Source: F1-60-MAGs149 sp037133755 | Lineage (GTDB): Bacteria > Actinomycetota > Thermoleophilia > Gaiellales > F1-60-MAGs149 | DNA length: 64,000 nucleotides | Assembly: GCA_037133755.1 (NCBI GenBank) | Contig: JBAXNN010000010.1 | Location: forward strand, 31,897 to 95,896 | Reading direction: 5' to 3' | Translations under genes and position numbers: made by a program | The notes under the pieces: model-generated | Told to the model about the DNA's origin: nothing | Databases searched by the model: none | Seen by the model: only the letters and a program-made list of their open reading frames with translations | Shown here: piece after piece, positions 16,012-24,389 of the stretch | How positions within the stretch are numbered: position 1 is the stretch's first letter | Layout: the number at the start of each line of letters is the position of its first letter

Positions 16012-17484
16012 ATGGCACGCGAACGTCACCGACTCACGGTCGTCTCGAATCGCGGTCCGATCCAGTACGCGCGGATCGACGACGAACGTGTTGCGCTGCG
16101 CGGTGGTGGCGGACTCGTGTCGGCGCTGCGCGGTCTGATCGGCAACCACGACGTGACGTGGATCGTCTGCGCGATCTCCGACGAAGACCACGTCGTCGCA
16201 GCCGAGCAGAACGGTCGCGCGCTCGACGAGACCGATGCCGTTGGCAACCCCTTCAAGGTCCACTTCGCCGATCCGGCGCCCGCCGATTTCGCGGCGATGT
16301 ACAGCCAGATCGCCAACCCGCTGCTGTGGTTCATCCAGCACGGCCTCTACGCGTCGGGCGAGGAGCCGGTCGTCAGCACCGACATCCGTGAGGCGTGGGC
16401 GGGCTATCGCCGCTACAACGCGGCCGTGGCTGCCGCGGCAGCAATGGAACGCGACTGCGACGCGCTGATGATCCACGACTACCAGCTGTATCTCGTGCCA
16501 GCGATGCTCCGCGAGGCGGGCGTCACCTCGCCGATCCTGCACTTCACGCACATCCCCTGGCCCCGCCCTGAGGCGTGGAAGCAACTGCCCGTCGATCTGC
16601 GTACCGAGCTCTTGCACGGGCTGCTTGGGTCCGACATCGTCGGCTTCCATACCCAGCAGGACGTCCACAATTTCCTCGCCACGTGCGCCGAATTCCTGCC
16701 CAGCGTCGAGGTGTATGCCGACGATGCGCGCGTGCGCCTGATCGTCGACCACGAGGCACGCGATGTGCACATCCGTGCGTATCCGATTTCGATCGACCCG
16801 GCCGAGCTGCGCGCGCACATGCGCAACCCGGAGATGATCGCCGCGCACACGGAGCTGCTGCGCACGCGCCCCGAAAAGCTGATCCTGCGCGTCGACCGCA
16901 CCGACCCGTCGAAGAACATCCTGCGCGGGTTTCACGCCTACGGTCGCCTACTCGACCGGCGGCCCGACCTGCACGGCCGCGTACAGTTGCTGTCGCTGCT
17001 CGATCCCTCGCGCCTCGCCGTGCCGGTCTACGCGAACTACCTCAAGCGCATCAACGCAATTGCCGCCGAGATCAATGACAAGCACGGCCGCGACGGCTGG
17101 CTCCCCATCGACGTGCGGATTGGCGATAACTTCCCGGTCGTCGTCGCCGCCTATCGCGAGTACGACGCCCTTCTCGTGAACTCGATCGCAGACGGCATGA
17201 ACCTGATCTCCAAAGAAGCACCGCTCCTCAATGAACGCAGTGGCGTCGTCGTGTTGAGCGAGAACGCGGGCTCGTTCGAGGAGCTCGAGCAGTGGGTCCT
17301 TCCCGTCGATCCGCTCGACGTCGAGCAGACCGCCGCGCAACTGGAGCGCGCCCTTGAGCTGCCGCAGCCCGAGCGCTCCGAGCGCGCCGAGGCCATCCGC
17401 GCATTCGTCGAGACGCATGACGTGGCACGCTGGATCGACCTCCAGCTGTTGGATCTGGAGTTCCTCGCGGAGTCCCGCGCATGA
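16012..17484 (+). CDS. otsA: Alpha,alpha-trehalose-phosphate synthase (GT20)
   Basis: 490-aa glycosyltransferase of family 20, which joins a nucleotide-activated glucose to glucose-6-phosphate. Visible are the N-terminal SNRGPI and GGGGLVSAL, HDYQLYLVPAMLR, HFTHIPWPRPEAW, the GFHTQ motif, RVDRTDPSKNI and DGMNLISKE near the C-terminus. A glucosylglycerol-phosphate synthase role cannot be excluded from sequence alone. No trehalose-phosphate phosphatase is nearby. ATG at 16012 is preferred over an upstream in-frame ATG because of the adjacent -10. Its last codons overlap the next gene (ATGA). Confidence 0.88.
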   Translation: MARERHRLTVVSNRGPIQYARIDDERVALRGGGGLVSALRGLIGNHDVTWIVCAISDEDHVVAAEQNGRALDETDAVGNPFKVHFADPAPADFAAMYSQIANPLLWFIQHGLYASGEEPVVSTDIREAWAGYRRYNAAVAAAAAMERDCDALMIHDYQLYLVPAMLREAGVTSPILHFTHIPWPRPEAWKQLPVDLRTELLHGLLGSDIVGFHTQQDVHNFLATCAEFLPSVEVYADDARVRLIVDHEARDVHIRAYPISIDPAELRAHMRNPEMIAAHTELLRTRPEKLILRVDRTDPSKNILRGFHAYGRLLDRRPDLHGRVQLLSLLDPSRLAVPVYANYLKRINAIAAEINDKHGRDGWLPIDVRIGDNFPVVVAAYREYDALLVNSIADGMNLISKEAPLLNERSGVVVLSENAGSFEELEQWVLPVDPLDVEQTAAQLERALELPQPERSERAEAIRAFVETHDVARWIDLQLLDLEFLAESRA

Positions 17485-18308
17485 GTGATCCGATCCTGAT
17501 TGTCGCCGCGCTCAACGGCACCCGCAGTGCCGAGGAGTGTCCGAAGCTGCCGCTCAAGCCGCAGGATCTGGCCGCCGAGGCGAAGCGCTCGGTCGAGGCC
17601 GGCGCCGGCATGATCCACGTGCACGCTCGCAAAGCAGACGGCTCGCCGAGCTTCGATTTCGTGATCGACGAGATCGTCGCTGCCATCCGTGGCGCGGTGG
17701 ACGTGCCGATCTCCATCTCCACGCAACGGGCGCGCCAGACGTCACTCGGCACGGTCACCGCACTGTTCGGCGTGCTGCGCGACCTGCCCGATGTCGGCGC
17801 CGTCCACGTGCGCCCGCCGGAGCCCGAACTTCCTGCGCACCGCGAGGAGGCCCGCCAGATCCTCGACGCGCTCGAGGAGGCCAACGTGCGCCCCGCTCCC
17901 GTGGCCGGCAGCCTTGACGCGATCGGCGATCTGCAGGCGCTCTACCACGACCAGCTGCTCGGCCGAGCGCCGTTTCTCCTGCTCACGCTCGGTGGGCCGA
18001 CCTCCGAGTCGTCCGACCTCGCAGCCGGCACGCCGCAGAATGCACTGCACCTGATTGAGGCTGCCCACTCCGCACTGTCGGGCGTGCCGATCGTGGCTAG
18101 CGGACGCGACGAGTCAAGCCCGATCGTGCAGGCGATCGCCGCCGCGAGCGGCGAGCACATCCGTGCCGGCTTCGAGGACGCGGCCACGCTGCCGGATGGC
18201 TCGCCGGCCACATCGAACGCGCAGCTCGTCGAGCATGCGGTACGCCTTGGTGCGGCGCTCGGCCGGGCACCGATGTCGCCCGACGACGCCCGTCGTCTCT
18301 TGCGCTGA
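17481..18308 (+). CDS. Beta-keto acid cleavage enzyme family protein (BKACE, DUF849)
   Basis: 275-aa TIM-barrel protein of the BKACE family, which transfers an acetyl unit between a beta-keto acid and acetyl-CoA. The metal-binding MIHVHARKADGSPS and VRPPEPE segments are present. Family members act on 3-keto-5-aminohexanoate, dehydrocarnitine and others; specificity cannot be read here. A carnitine-3-dehydrogenase-like gene lies 11 kb away. It is slightly shorter than the usual 300 or so residues. Translationally coupled to the trehalose-phosphate synthase by ATGA overlap, with no obvious metabolic link. Confidence 0.85.
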   Translation: MSDPILIVAALNGTRSAEECPKLPLKPQDLAAEAKRSVEAGAGMIHVHARKADGSPSFDFVIDEIVAAIRGAVDVPISISTQRARQTSLGTVTALFGVLRDLPDVGAVHVRPPEPELPAHREEARQILDALEEANVRPAPVAGSLDAIGDLQALYHDQLLGRAPFLLLTLGGPTSESSDLAAGTPQNALHLIEAAHSALSGVPIVASGRDESSPIVQAIAAASGEHIRAGFEDAATLPDGSPATSNAQLVEHAVRLGAALGRAPMSPDDARRLLR

Positions 18309-18325
18309 CCGGCCCGCCCGCGCGA

Positions 18326-18331
18326 TACGGT
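18326..18331 (+). promoter_or_regulatory. Putative -10 hexamer for leaderless tlpA-like transcript
   Basis: TACGGT ends 6 nt before the ATG at 18338; a CTGACC at 18305-18310 is a possible -35 with short (15 nt) spacing. Confidence 0.5.
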
Positions 18332-18337
18332 TGGCGC

Positions 18338-18880
18338 ATGTCGCGTCGTGGCAAATCCATTCTTGTTGCGCTGATCGCGGTCGGCGTCGTCTGCCTCGGC
18401 ATCGGCCTCTACGGCATCACGCAGCAGTCCGACACGACAGCGGCACCCACCGAGGGGAGCCTGATCCCGGCCTTCGAACAGGGCCCGGCGCCGGCGGTCG
18501 TCGGCACGACACTGACCGGCGAGCCCTTCGATCTGGCCACGTACCGCGGCACGCCCGTCATCCTCAATTTCTGGGCCTCATGGTGCGCACCGTGTCGCAA
18601 GGAGCTGCCGGCGATCGCGGCCTTCGCCAAGGCGCATCCCGAGATCGCGGTGGTCGGCGTCAGCTACCAAGACAGCGTCAAGGACGCCACGGCCTTCGCG
18701 AAGGAACGCGGCGTCACCTGGCCGAGCGTCGTCGATGACGGCCCGATCGGCGCGGCGTACAAGGTTCCCGGTCTGCCCGCGACCTTCCTGATCGACGCCC
18801 AGGGGCAACTCGTCGACCGCATTCTCGGCGAGGTCACCGAGGCGACCCTCGACGCGCACGTCAAGGAACTCACCGCGTGA
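18338..18880 (+). CDS. TlpA/ResA-like membrane-anchored thioredoxin-fold protein
   Basis: 180-aa protein with an N-terminal membrane anchor (about residues 8-28) and an extracytoplasmic AhpC/TSA-thioredoxin domain. The active site is WCAPC (Cys83, Cys86), with the cis-proline segment VPGLPATFLID. ResA-like proteins reduce apocytochrome c cysteines before heme attachment. The next gene encodes CcdA, the usual electron donor, and overlaps by GTGA. The QcrC cytochrome c domain encoded at 2.2 kb would need such a system. Confidence 0.9.
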   Translation: MSRRGKSILVALIAVGVVCLGIGLYGITQQSDTTAAPTEGSLIPAFEQGPAPAVVGTTLTGEPFDLATYRGTPVILNFWASWCAPCRKELPAIAAFAKAHPEIAVVGVSYQDSVKDATAFAKERGVTWPSVVDDGPIGAAYKVPGLPATFLIDAQGQLVDRILGEVTEATLDAHVKELTA

Positions 18881-19593
18881 TCGGCGCGATCTCGCTGTCG
18901 GGCCTCGGCCTGATGACGGCGTTCGCAGCGGGATTCATCTCGTTCCTCTCTCCCTGCGTGTGGCCGCTCGTGCCCGCGTACCTCTCCTACGTCTCCGGCG
19001 TGCCCTACGAGGAGCTCGGCTCCAACACGCGGCGCGTCGTGCTGACCACGCTGGCCTTCGTCGGCGGCTTCACCGTCGTGTTCGCGCTGTACGGCGTGAG
19101 CGTCGGCTACCTCGGCTCGCTCGTCGCCGATTACCGCCGCACGATCGAGATCATCGGCGGCCTGCTGGTGATCCTGATGGGCCTGGCGCTGCTCGGTTTC
19201 GCACAGCGCCTGGTCGGGCGCGAGGCGCGCGTGGGCCTCCCCGCCCGCCCGACGACGTTCGTCGGCGCCGGCGTGGCGGGCGTCGTGTTCGCCGTCGGCT
19301 GGACGCCGTGCATCGGCCCGGTGCTCACCTCGATCCTGCTCTACGCCGCCACGCAGGGCTCGGCCGGCGGCTCGGTGCTCCTGCTCGCCTACGGCATTGG
19401 CCTCGGCGTGCCGTTTCTCCTGTCCGGCCTGCTCGCGTCGTGGCTGCTCGAACGCACCGGCGCGTACCGCAAGTACGGCGCGTGGGTCAACCGCATCGCC
19501 GGCGTGATCATGATCATCGTCGGCGTCCTGCTCGCGACCGGGCAGCTGACGCAGATCACGCAGCAGCTCAGCGGCTACGGCCTGATCGTCTAG
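18877..19593 (+). CDS. ccdA: Cytochrome c biogenesis protein CcdA (thiol-disulfide electron carrier)
   Basis: 238-aa DsbD-type membrane protein with about six helices. The two conserved redox cysteines lie in FLSPCVWPLVPAY and GWTPCIGPVL. It moves reducing equivalents from cytoplasmic thioredoxin to the extracytoplasmic TlpA/ResA-like protein encoded immediately upstream. GTG start overlapping the previous stop. A REPIN-like element starts 8 nt after its stop. Confidence 0.93.
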   Translation: MIGAISLSGLGLMTAFAAGFISFLSPCVWPLVPAYLSYVSGVPYEELGSNTRRVVLTTLAFVGGFTVVFALYGVSVGYLGSLVADYRRTIEIIGGLLVILMGLALLGFAQRLVGREARVGLPARPTTFVGAGVAGVVFAVGWTPCIGPVLTSILLYAATQGSAGGSVLLLAYGIGLGVPFLLSGLLASWLLERTGAYRKYGAWVNRIAGVIMIIVGVLLATGQLTQITQQLSGYGLIV

Positions 19594-19600
19594 GCGCGAG

Positions 19601-19708
19601 ATGCTCCAAAGGGGTCAGACCCTTTTGGAGCATGCCCGCGAGTGACATGTCGCATGGCAATTGGCATGGTCGCGCATGTTCCAAAAGGGTCTGACCCCTT
19701 TGGAGCAT
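19601..19708. repeat. REPIN-like inverted repeat, locus B
   Basis: Same element as at 11974-12082. Left copy 19601-19633 and right copy 19676-19708 are reverse complements with one mismatch (T for C at 19679-19680 region), separated by 42 nt of unrelated spacer. It lies between the convergent ccdA and Nudix genes. It could form two 33-nt hairpins or one long hairpin. Confidence 0.85.
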
Positions 19709-19784
19709 TGGACTCGAGTCGCGAGCCCGCCGTCCTTGCCATCCGTCTCCCACGCCTTGTGCCGCCGCGGACGGACCAGCGACC

Positions 19785-20288
19785 TCACCCCAGCGCATAC
19801 CCGGCCAGCGCAAGATTCAATCGTGCACTAGGTGTGAGCGGCTCCGGCCACGCGCCGACGGGGAAGATCCCGAGGCCGATCACCTCAGGCAGCATCAGCC
19901 CGAACGGGCCGTCGGCGCGCAAACGGAAAACGCCTGCCATCTCGGTCTCGTCCCCGAGCTCGTTGAGGAACGTGCCGACGTGCTCCGGCGCTGGGCCGGC
20001 GTAGCCGAGCTCCTCACCCAGCTCGCGCACGACCGCCTCGAGGTAGGTCTCCCCGCCATCGACGTGGCCCGAGCAGGCGAGGTCCCAGAAGCCCGGAGAC
20101 GAGTCCTTGCGCAGCGAGCGACGCTGGAAGAGCATGCCCTCCGACGTCTCGACGATCACGCTGACCGAGCGGTGGATCAGCGACGCGTCGGCGTGGCACT
20201 CGGCGCGCGTGCGGTAGCCCAGCACGGTGTCGTCACGATCCACGACGCAGAACATCTCGTCCTGCCGCTGCACGGGGGCCGGTTCCAT
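19785..20288 (-). CDS. Nudix hydrolase, IPP-isomerase/YfcD-like
   Basis: 167-aa Nudix protein. The Nudix box GHVDGGETYLEAVVRELGEE-LG fits GX5EX7REUXEEXGU. The N-terminal CVVDRDDTVLGYRTRAECHA and LIHRSVSVIV resemble the isopentenyl-diphosphate isomerase/YfcD subgroup, but the isomerase catalytic Cys/Glu set is not evident, so a phosphohydrolase is more likely. The ATG at 20288 lies 20 nt from the divergent epimerase start, with a minus-strand TACGAT 7 nt upstream. Confidence 0.88.
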   Translation of the reverse strand: MEPAPVQRQDEMFCVVDRDDTVLGYRTRAECHADASLIHRSVSVIVETSEGMLFQRRSLRKDSSPGFWDLACSGHVDGGETYLEAVVRELGEELGYAGPAPEHVGTFLNELGDETEMAGVFRLRADGPFGLMLPEVIGLGIFPVGAWPEPLTPSARLNLALAGYALG

Positions 20289-20294
20289 GACGCA

Positions 20295-20301
20295 TATCGT
20301 A
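20295..20301. promoter_or_regulatory. Overlapping divergent -10 elements between the Nudix and epimerase genes
   Basis: Plus-strand TATCGT (20295-20300) ends 8 nt before the ATG at 20309. Minus-strand TACGAT (20301-20296) ends 7 nt before the ATG at 20288. The two share five bases, so one symmetric A/T core could serve both leaderless genes. Confidence 0.5.
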
Positions 20302-20308
20302 TGACGCG

Positions 20309-21361
20309 ATGGCCAAGGTGCTCTCCGTCGTGGGCAACCGCCCCCAGTACGTCAAGGCCGCGCCGCTCTGCGTGGCGCTGGCTGCGCATGCCGAGGTCGT
20401 CGGCGTCGACACGGGGCAGCACTACGACCCCGAGCTATCGCAGGTCTTCTACGACGAACTCGGCATCGCCCCACCGACCCATCGCCTCGAGGTCGGCTCG
20501 GGCTCGCACGGCGCGATGACCGCCCGCATCCTCGAGCGCATCGAGCCGGTGCTCGTCGCCGAGCAGCCCGACTGGTGCGTGGTCTACGGCGACACGAACT
20601 CCACCATCGCCGCGGCGCTTGCCGCCGCGAAGCTCGGCATCCCGGTCGCCCACGTCGAGGCCGGGCTGCGCTCGTTCGACCGCTCGATGCCCGAGGAGGT
20701 CAACCGCGTCCTGACCGACGCCATCTCGAACGTGCTGCTGGCGCCCTCGCAGACCGGCGCCGACAACCTTGCCGCCGAGGGCATTACCGCTGGCGTGCAC
20801 GTAGTCGGCGATGTCATGGCCGACGCTGCACGCCTGTTCGGACCTGTCGCAGAGCGCTCGACCGCGCTGGCCGACCTCGGCCTCGAACCGGGCGGCTACG
20901 TGCTCGCGACGATCCACCGCGAAGCCAATACGCGCCAGCCCGCGCTCGGCCGTCTCGTCGACGCACTCAGCGCGCTCGACACCGACGTCGTGCTCCCGAT
21001 CCACCCACGCACCGCCGCAGCGCTCGAGCGCGACGGGCTCGCCTTCGGTGGCCGCGTCCGCGTCGTGCCACCCGCGCCGTACCTCGGCTTCACGGCCCTG
21101 CTGCGTGGGGCCGCCGTGCTCGTGACCGACTCCGGCGGCGCGCAGAAGGAGGCGTGGTTCCACGAGGTGCCGTGCGTCACGCTGCGCGACCGCACCGAGT
21201 GGGTCGAGACCGTTGAGGCCGGCGGCAACGTGCTCGTCGGCGACGCTGCGGACGCCATCGCAGCCGCGATAGCGCACCCGCCACGGCCCGCCTCCTGGCC
21301 TGCGCTCTACGGCGACGGACACGCCGCCGAGCGCATCGCCGACGTGCTGCTCGGCTCCTGA
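20309..21361 (+). CDS. UDP-N-acetylglucosamine 2-epimerase family protein (WecB/WbpI-like)
   Basis: 350-aa non-hydrolysing UDP-sugar 2-epimerase with GNRPQYVKAAPL, DTGQHYD, YGDTNST, HVEAGLRS, HREANT and the UDP-binding TDSGGAQKE. With the dehydrogenase, oxidoreductase and acetyltransferase that follow, it may act as WbpI on UDP-2,3-diacetamido-2,3-dideoxy-glucuronate or as WecB on UDP-GlcNAc. The first gene of the 20.3-24.4 kb nucleotide-sugar cluster, it starts 8 nt after a TATCGT hexamer. Confidence 0.92.
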   Translation: MAKVLSVVGNRPQYVKAAPLCVALAAHAEVVGVDTGQHYDPELSQVFYDELGIAPPTHRLEVGSGSHGAMTARILERIEPVLVAEQPDWCVVYGDTNSTIAAALAAAKLGIPVAHVEAGLRSFDRSMPEEVNRVLTDAISNVLLAPSQTGADNLAAEGITAGVHVVGDVMADAARLFGPVAERSTALADLGLEPGGYVLATIHREANTRQPALGRLVDALSALDTDVVLPIHPRTAAALERDGLAFGGRVRVVPPAPYLGFTALLRGAAVLVTDSGGAQKEAWFHEVPCVTLRDRTEWVETVEAGGNVLVGDAADAIAAAIAHPPRPASWPALYGDGHAAERIADVLLGS

Positions 21362-21387
21362 CGCGGCATCGCAGGCACTCAGCCCGG

Positions 21388-21393
21388 TACCAT
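21388..21393 (+). promoter_or_regulatory. Putative -10 hexamer for leaderless nucleotide-sugar dehydrogenase transcript
   Basis: TACCAT ends 7 nt before the GTG at 21401. Confidence 0.5.
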
Positions 21394-21400
21394 CCGGCGC

Positions 21401-22669
21401 GTGCAGCGTGATGTCGCAGTTGTTGGCGCCGGTTATGTCGGCCTTCCCCTGGCAGTCCGCCTCGCCGAGGCAGGGCGGACTGTGGTGTGCCTCGACCCGG
21501 CCGCGGACAAGATGGAGCGCCTCAATGCGGGCGACTCGTACATCGAGGACGTGGCCTCCGCCGATCTCAAGCGCCTCGTCGACGAGGGCAAGCTCGCCGG
21601 CACGACCGATGAGGGCGAGCTCCGTGACGCCGACGCGATCCTGATCTGCGTGCCCACGCCGCTGGCCGAGCACCGCGAGCCCGATCTCGGCGCCGTGCGC
21701 TCCGCTACCGCCGCCGTCGCGCGCAACCTCCGCAAGGGGCACGTCGTCGTGCTCGAGTCGACCACGTACCCGGGCACTACGCGCGAGGTGCTGCAGCCGA
21801 TGCTTGAGGAGGGCGGCCTCAAGGCCGGAACCGACTTTCACCTCGCGATGTCGCCCGAGCGCATCGATCCAGGCCGCACCGACTTCACCGTCCACACGAC
21901 CCCGAAGGTGATGGGTGGCCTCACGCCCGCCTGCGCCGAGCGCGCCGCCGCCGTCTACCAGGGCGCCGTCGACACGATCATCCAAGTCTCCTCGCCCGAG
22001 GCGGCAGAGCTCGCCAAGCTGCTCGAGAACATCTTCCGCACCGTCAACATCGCGCTCGTCAACGAGCTCGCGATGCTCTGCGATCGGATGGGCCTCGACG
22101 TCTGGGAGGTCGTCGATGCGGCCGCCACGAAGCCGTTCGGCTTCATGCGCTTCGAGCCCGGCCCCGGCCTCGGCGGCCACTGCCTGCCGATCGACCCCTT
22201 CTATCTGACGTGGAAGGCGCGCGAGCACGAGTTCTCGACCGAGTTCATCGAGCTGGCCGGCAAGGTCAACGGCAACATGCCGAGCTACTGCGTCGATCGC
22301 ATTGCGCGCGTCCTCAACGACGCCGCCAAGAGCGTGCGTGGCGCCAACGTGCTGGTGCTCGGCGTGGCCTACAAGAACGACGTCGGCGACATGCGCGAGT
22401 CGCCCGCGCTACCGATCATCGAGCTCTTGCGCGACCGCGGCGCGAACCTCAGCTACCACGATCCGCACGTCGCGACCATGCCGGAGCTGGGCCTCGAGTC
22501 CGTCGCGCTGACTGCTGATGCCGTAGCCGCCGCCGACTGCGTCGTGATCATCACCGGCCACAACGACGTCGACTACGCGATGGTCGTCGACCGCGCCAAG
22601 TCCGTGCTCGACCTGCGCAACGCGACGGGCCGCCGCTCGCTCGGAGGCGCGAATGTCCAGCGCCTCTAG
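21401..22669 (+). CDS. Nucleotide-sugar 6-dehydrogenase (WbpA-like)
   Basis: 422-aa UDP-glucose/GDP-mannose dehydrogenase-family enzyme that oxidises C6 of a UDP-sugar to the uronate. N-terminal Rossmann motif VVGAGYVGLPLAV, ESTTYPGTT, the NAD/substrate region ELAKLLENIFRTVNIALVNE, and the catalytic cysteine in GLGGHCLPIDPFYL. The C-terminal domain has VLVLGVAYKNDVGDMRESP. These motifs fit the UDP-GlcNAc 6-dehydrogenase branch. GTG start; its last 17 nt overlap the next gene. Confidence 0.92.
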   Translation: MQRDVAVVGAGYVGLPLAVRLAEAGRTVVCLDPAADKMERLNAGDSYIEDVASADLKRLVDEGKLAGTTDEGELRDADAILICVPTPLAEHREPDLGAVRSATAAVARNLRKGHVVVLESTTYPGTTREVLQPMLEEGGLKAGTDFHLAMSPERIDPGRTDFTVHTTPKVMGGLTPACAERAAAVYQGAVDTIIQVSSPEAAELAKLLENIFRTVNIALVNELAMLCDRMGLDVWEVVDAAATKPFGFMRFEPGPGLGGHCLPIDPFYLTWKAREHEFSTEFIELAGKVNGNMPSYCVDRIARVLNDAAKSVRGANVLVLGVAYKNDVGDMRESPALPIIELLRDRGANLSYHDPHVATMPELGLESVALTADAVAAADCVVIITGHNDVDYAMVVDRAKSVLDLRNATGRRSLGGANVQRL

Positions 22670-23678
22670 CCCCGTCCGCATCGGGATCGTCGGCCTCGGC
22701 TACTGGGGCCCCAACCTGGCCCGTGCACTGGCCTCGACGCCCGGCTGCGAACTGGCCTACGCATGCGACCTCGACGAGAGCAACCGGGCCCGCATCGAGG
22801 GCCGCTATCCCGGCACCGTCCTGACCGACCGCTTCGACGACCTGCTCGAGGACGACACGCTCGACGCGATCGTCGTGGCGACGGGCGCTCCCAGCCACCA
22901 CGCGATCGGCATGCGCGTGCTCGAGGCCGGCAAGCACGCGCTGATCGAGAAGCCGCTGGCGCTCACCGTCACCGACGCGCGCGAACTCGTCGAGACCGCC
23001 GACGCCAAGGGCCGCGTGCTGATGGTCGGTCACCTGCTGCGCTTCCACCCCGTCTTTCAACAGCTGCAGGCAACGACGGAGTCTGGCGCCCTCGGCCGCA
23101 TGCTCTACCTGTACACGAACCGCCTCAACTTCGGCAAGGTCCGCGCCGATGAGAACGCGCTGTGGAGCCTCGCACCGCACGACATCTCGCTCGCCCTAGC
23201 GCTGGCGGGCGAGCGCCCCGAAGAGGTGTCCGCCCGTGGCGAGGCCTTCTTGCGCGAGGGCGTCGAAGACGTCGTGTTCGGCTACCTGCACTTCCCGAGT
23301 GGCCTCGTCGCGCACCTCCACGTTTCGTGGCTCGACCCGCACAAGAGCCGCAAGCTCACCGTCGTGGGCTCTGAGGGCATGGCCGTCTTCGACGACACCG
23401 AGGCCGATCGCAAGCTGACCGTCTACGAGAAGGCGTCGTCGCCGTCGCGTTTTGACACGTGGGGCGAGTTCCAGGCGCTGCGCACCGGCGACGTCAAGAT
23501 TCCGCAGGTTCCGAACGCCGAGCCGCTGATTCAGGAGACCAAGGCCTTCGTCGACGCGATCGTCGCGGGCAAGGCGACGGTTGCCTCGGGCGATGAGGGT
23601 CTGGCCGTTGTCGAGGTGCTGACCGCGCTGCAGACGTCGCTCGAGCAGCACGGGGCACCGATCCGGCTGGACGCCTGA
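22653..23678 (+). CDS. Gfo/Idh/MocA-family oxidoreductase (WbpB-like)
   Basis: 341-aa NAD(P)-dependent sugar oxidoreductase. The N-terminal Rossmann fold has IGIVGLGYWGPNLAR, the family EKP motif appears as HALIEKPLAL, and a C-terminal alpha/beta domain follows. In the di-N-acetylated uronate pathway, WbpB oxidises C3 of UDP-GlcNAcA, preparing transamination. It is between the 6-dehydrogenase and the acetyltransferase, with overlapping ends on both sides, so co-translation is likely. No aminotransferase (WbpE-like) is present in the cluster. Confidence 0.88.
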   Translation: MSSASSPVRIGIVGLGYWGPNLARALASTPGCELAYACDLDESNRARIEGRYPGTVLTDRFDDLLEDDTLDAIVVATGAPSHHAIGMRVLEAGKHALIEKPLALTVTDARELVETADAKGRVLMVGHLLRFHPVFQQLQATTESGALGRMLYLYTNRLNFGKVRADENALWSLAPHDISLALALAGERPEEVSARGEAFLREGVEDVVFGYLHFPSGLVAHLHVSWLDPHKSRKLTVVGSEGMAVFDDTEADRKLTVYEKASSPSRFDTWGEFQALRTGDVKIPQVPNAEPLIQETKAFVDAIVAGKATVASGDEGLAVVEVLTALQTSLEQHGAPIRLDA

Positions 23679-24382
23679 TGGCCGGCATTCACCCCACTGC
23701 GATCGTCGAGGACGGCGTCGAGCTGGGTGCAGACGTCGAGATCGGTCCGTACGCCGTCGTGCGCGCCGGCACGGTGCTCGGTGACAACGTCACGGTCGGC
23801 GAGCACGCGGTCCTCGGCAAGCGTCCGAAGCTCGGTCCCAAGTCGGTCGCCAAGACAGGTGAGCTTGACGGTCTCGTCGTCGGCGCCGGCTCCACTGTCT
23901 CGACCCACGCGGTTGTCTACGCCGGTACGACGCTCGGCGAGCGCGTGATCATCGGCGACCAGGCCTTCGTCCGCGAGCGCTGCACGATTGGCAGCGGCAC
24001 CGTGATCGGCCGCGGCGTGACCGTCGAGAACGACACGTCGATCGGCGAAGGCTGCCGCGTGCAGTCGCAGTCGTACATCACTGCCAAGAGCCTGCTCGAG
24101 GACGACGTCTTCATCGCGCCGTGCGTCGTCACCACGAACGACAACTTCATGGGTCGGACCGAGCAGCGCCATGCGCTGTTGAAGGGCCCCACGATCCGCC
24201 GTGGCGCACGCATCGGCGGCGCCGTCTGTCTCTGTCCCGGCATCGAGGTCGGCGAAGAGGCCTTCATCGGCGCCGGTGCCGTGGTGACGAAGGATGTGCC
24301 GGCCGGCACAGTGATGGTCGGCGTACCTGCGCGTGTCCTGCGCGACGTCCCCGAGGACGAGTTGCGCGCCAACGGCGGCTGA
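23678..24382 (+). CDS. Left-handed beta-helix acetyltransferase (WbpD-like)
   Basis: 234-aa hexapeptide-repeat transferase, starting IHPTAIVEDGVELGADVEIG and continuing as imperfect [LIV]-G-x4 repeats through about residue 215. In the Wbp/Wlb pathways the WbpD-type enzyme N-acetylates the 3-amino group of the UDP-sugar. This protein is longer than P. aeruginosa-type WbpD and has an insertion around residues 45-65 (KRPKLGPKSVAKTGE). The start overlaps the previous stop by one base (TGATG). Confidence 0.88.
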   Translation: MAGIHPTAIVEDGVELGADVEIGPYAVVRAGTVLGDNVTVGEHAVLGKRPKLGPKSVAKTGELDGLVVGAGSTVSTHAVVYAGTTLGERVIIGDQAFVRERCTIGSGTVIGRGVTVENDTSIGEGCRVQSQSYITAKSLLEDDVFIAPCVVTTNDNFMGRTEQRHALLKGPTIRRGARIGGAVCLCPGIEVGEEAFIGAGAVVTKDVPAGTVMVGVPARVLRDVPEDELRANGG

Positions 24383-24389
24383 GCCGTCC

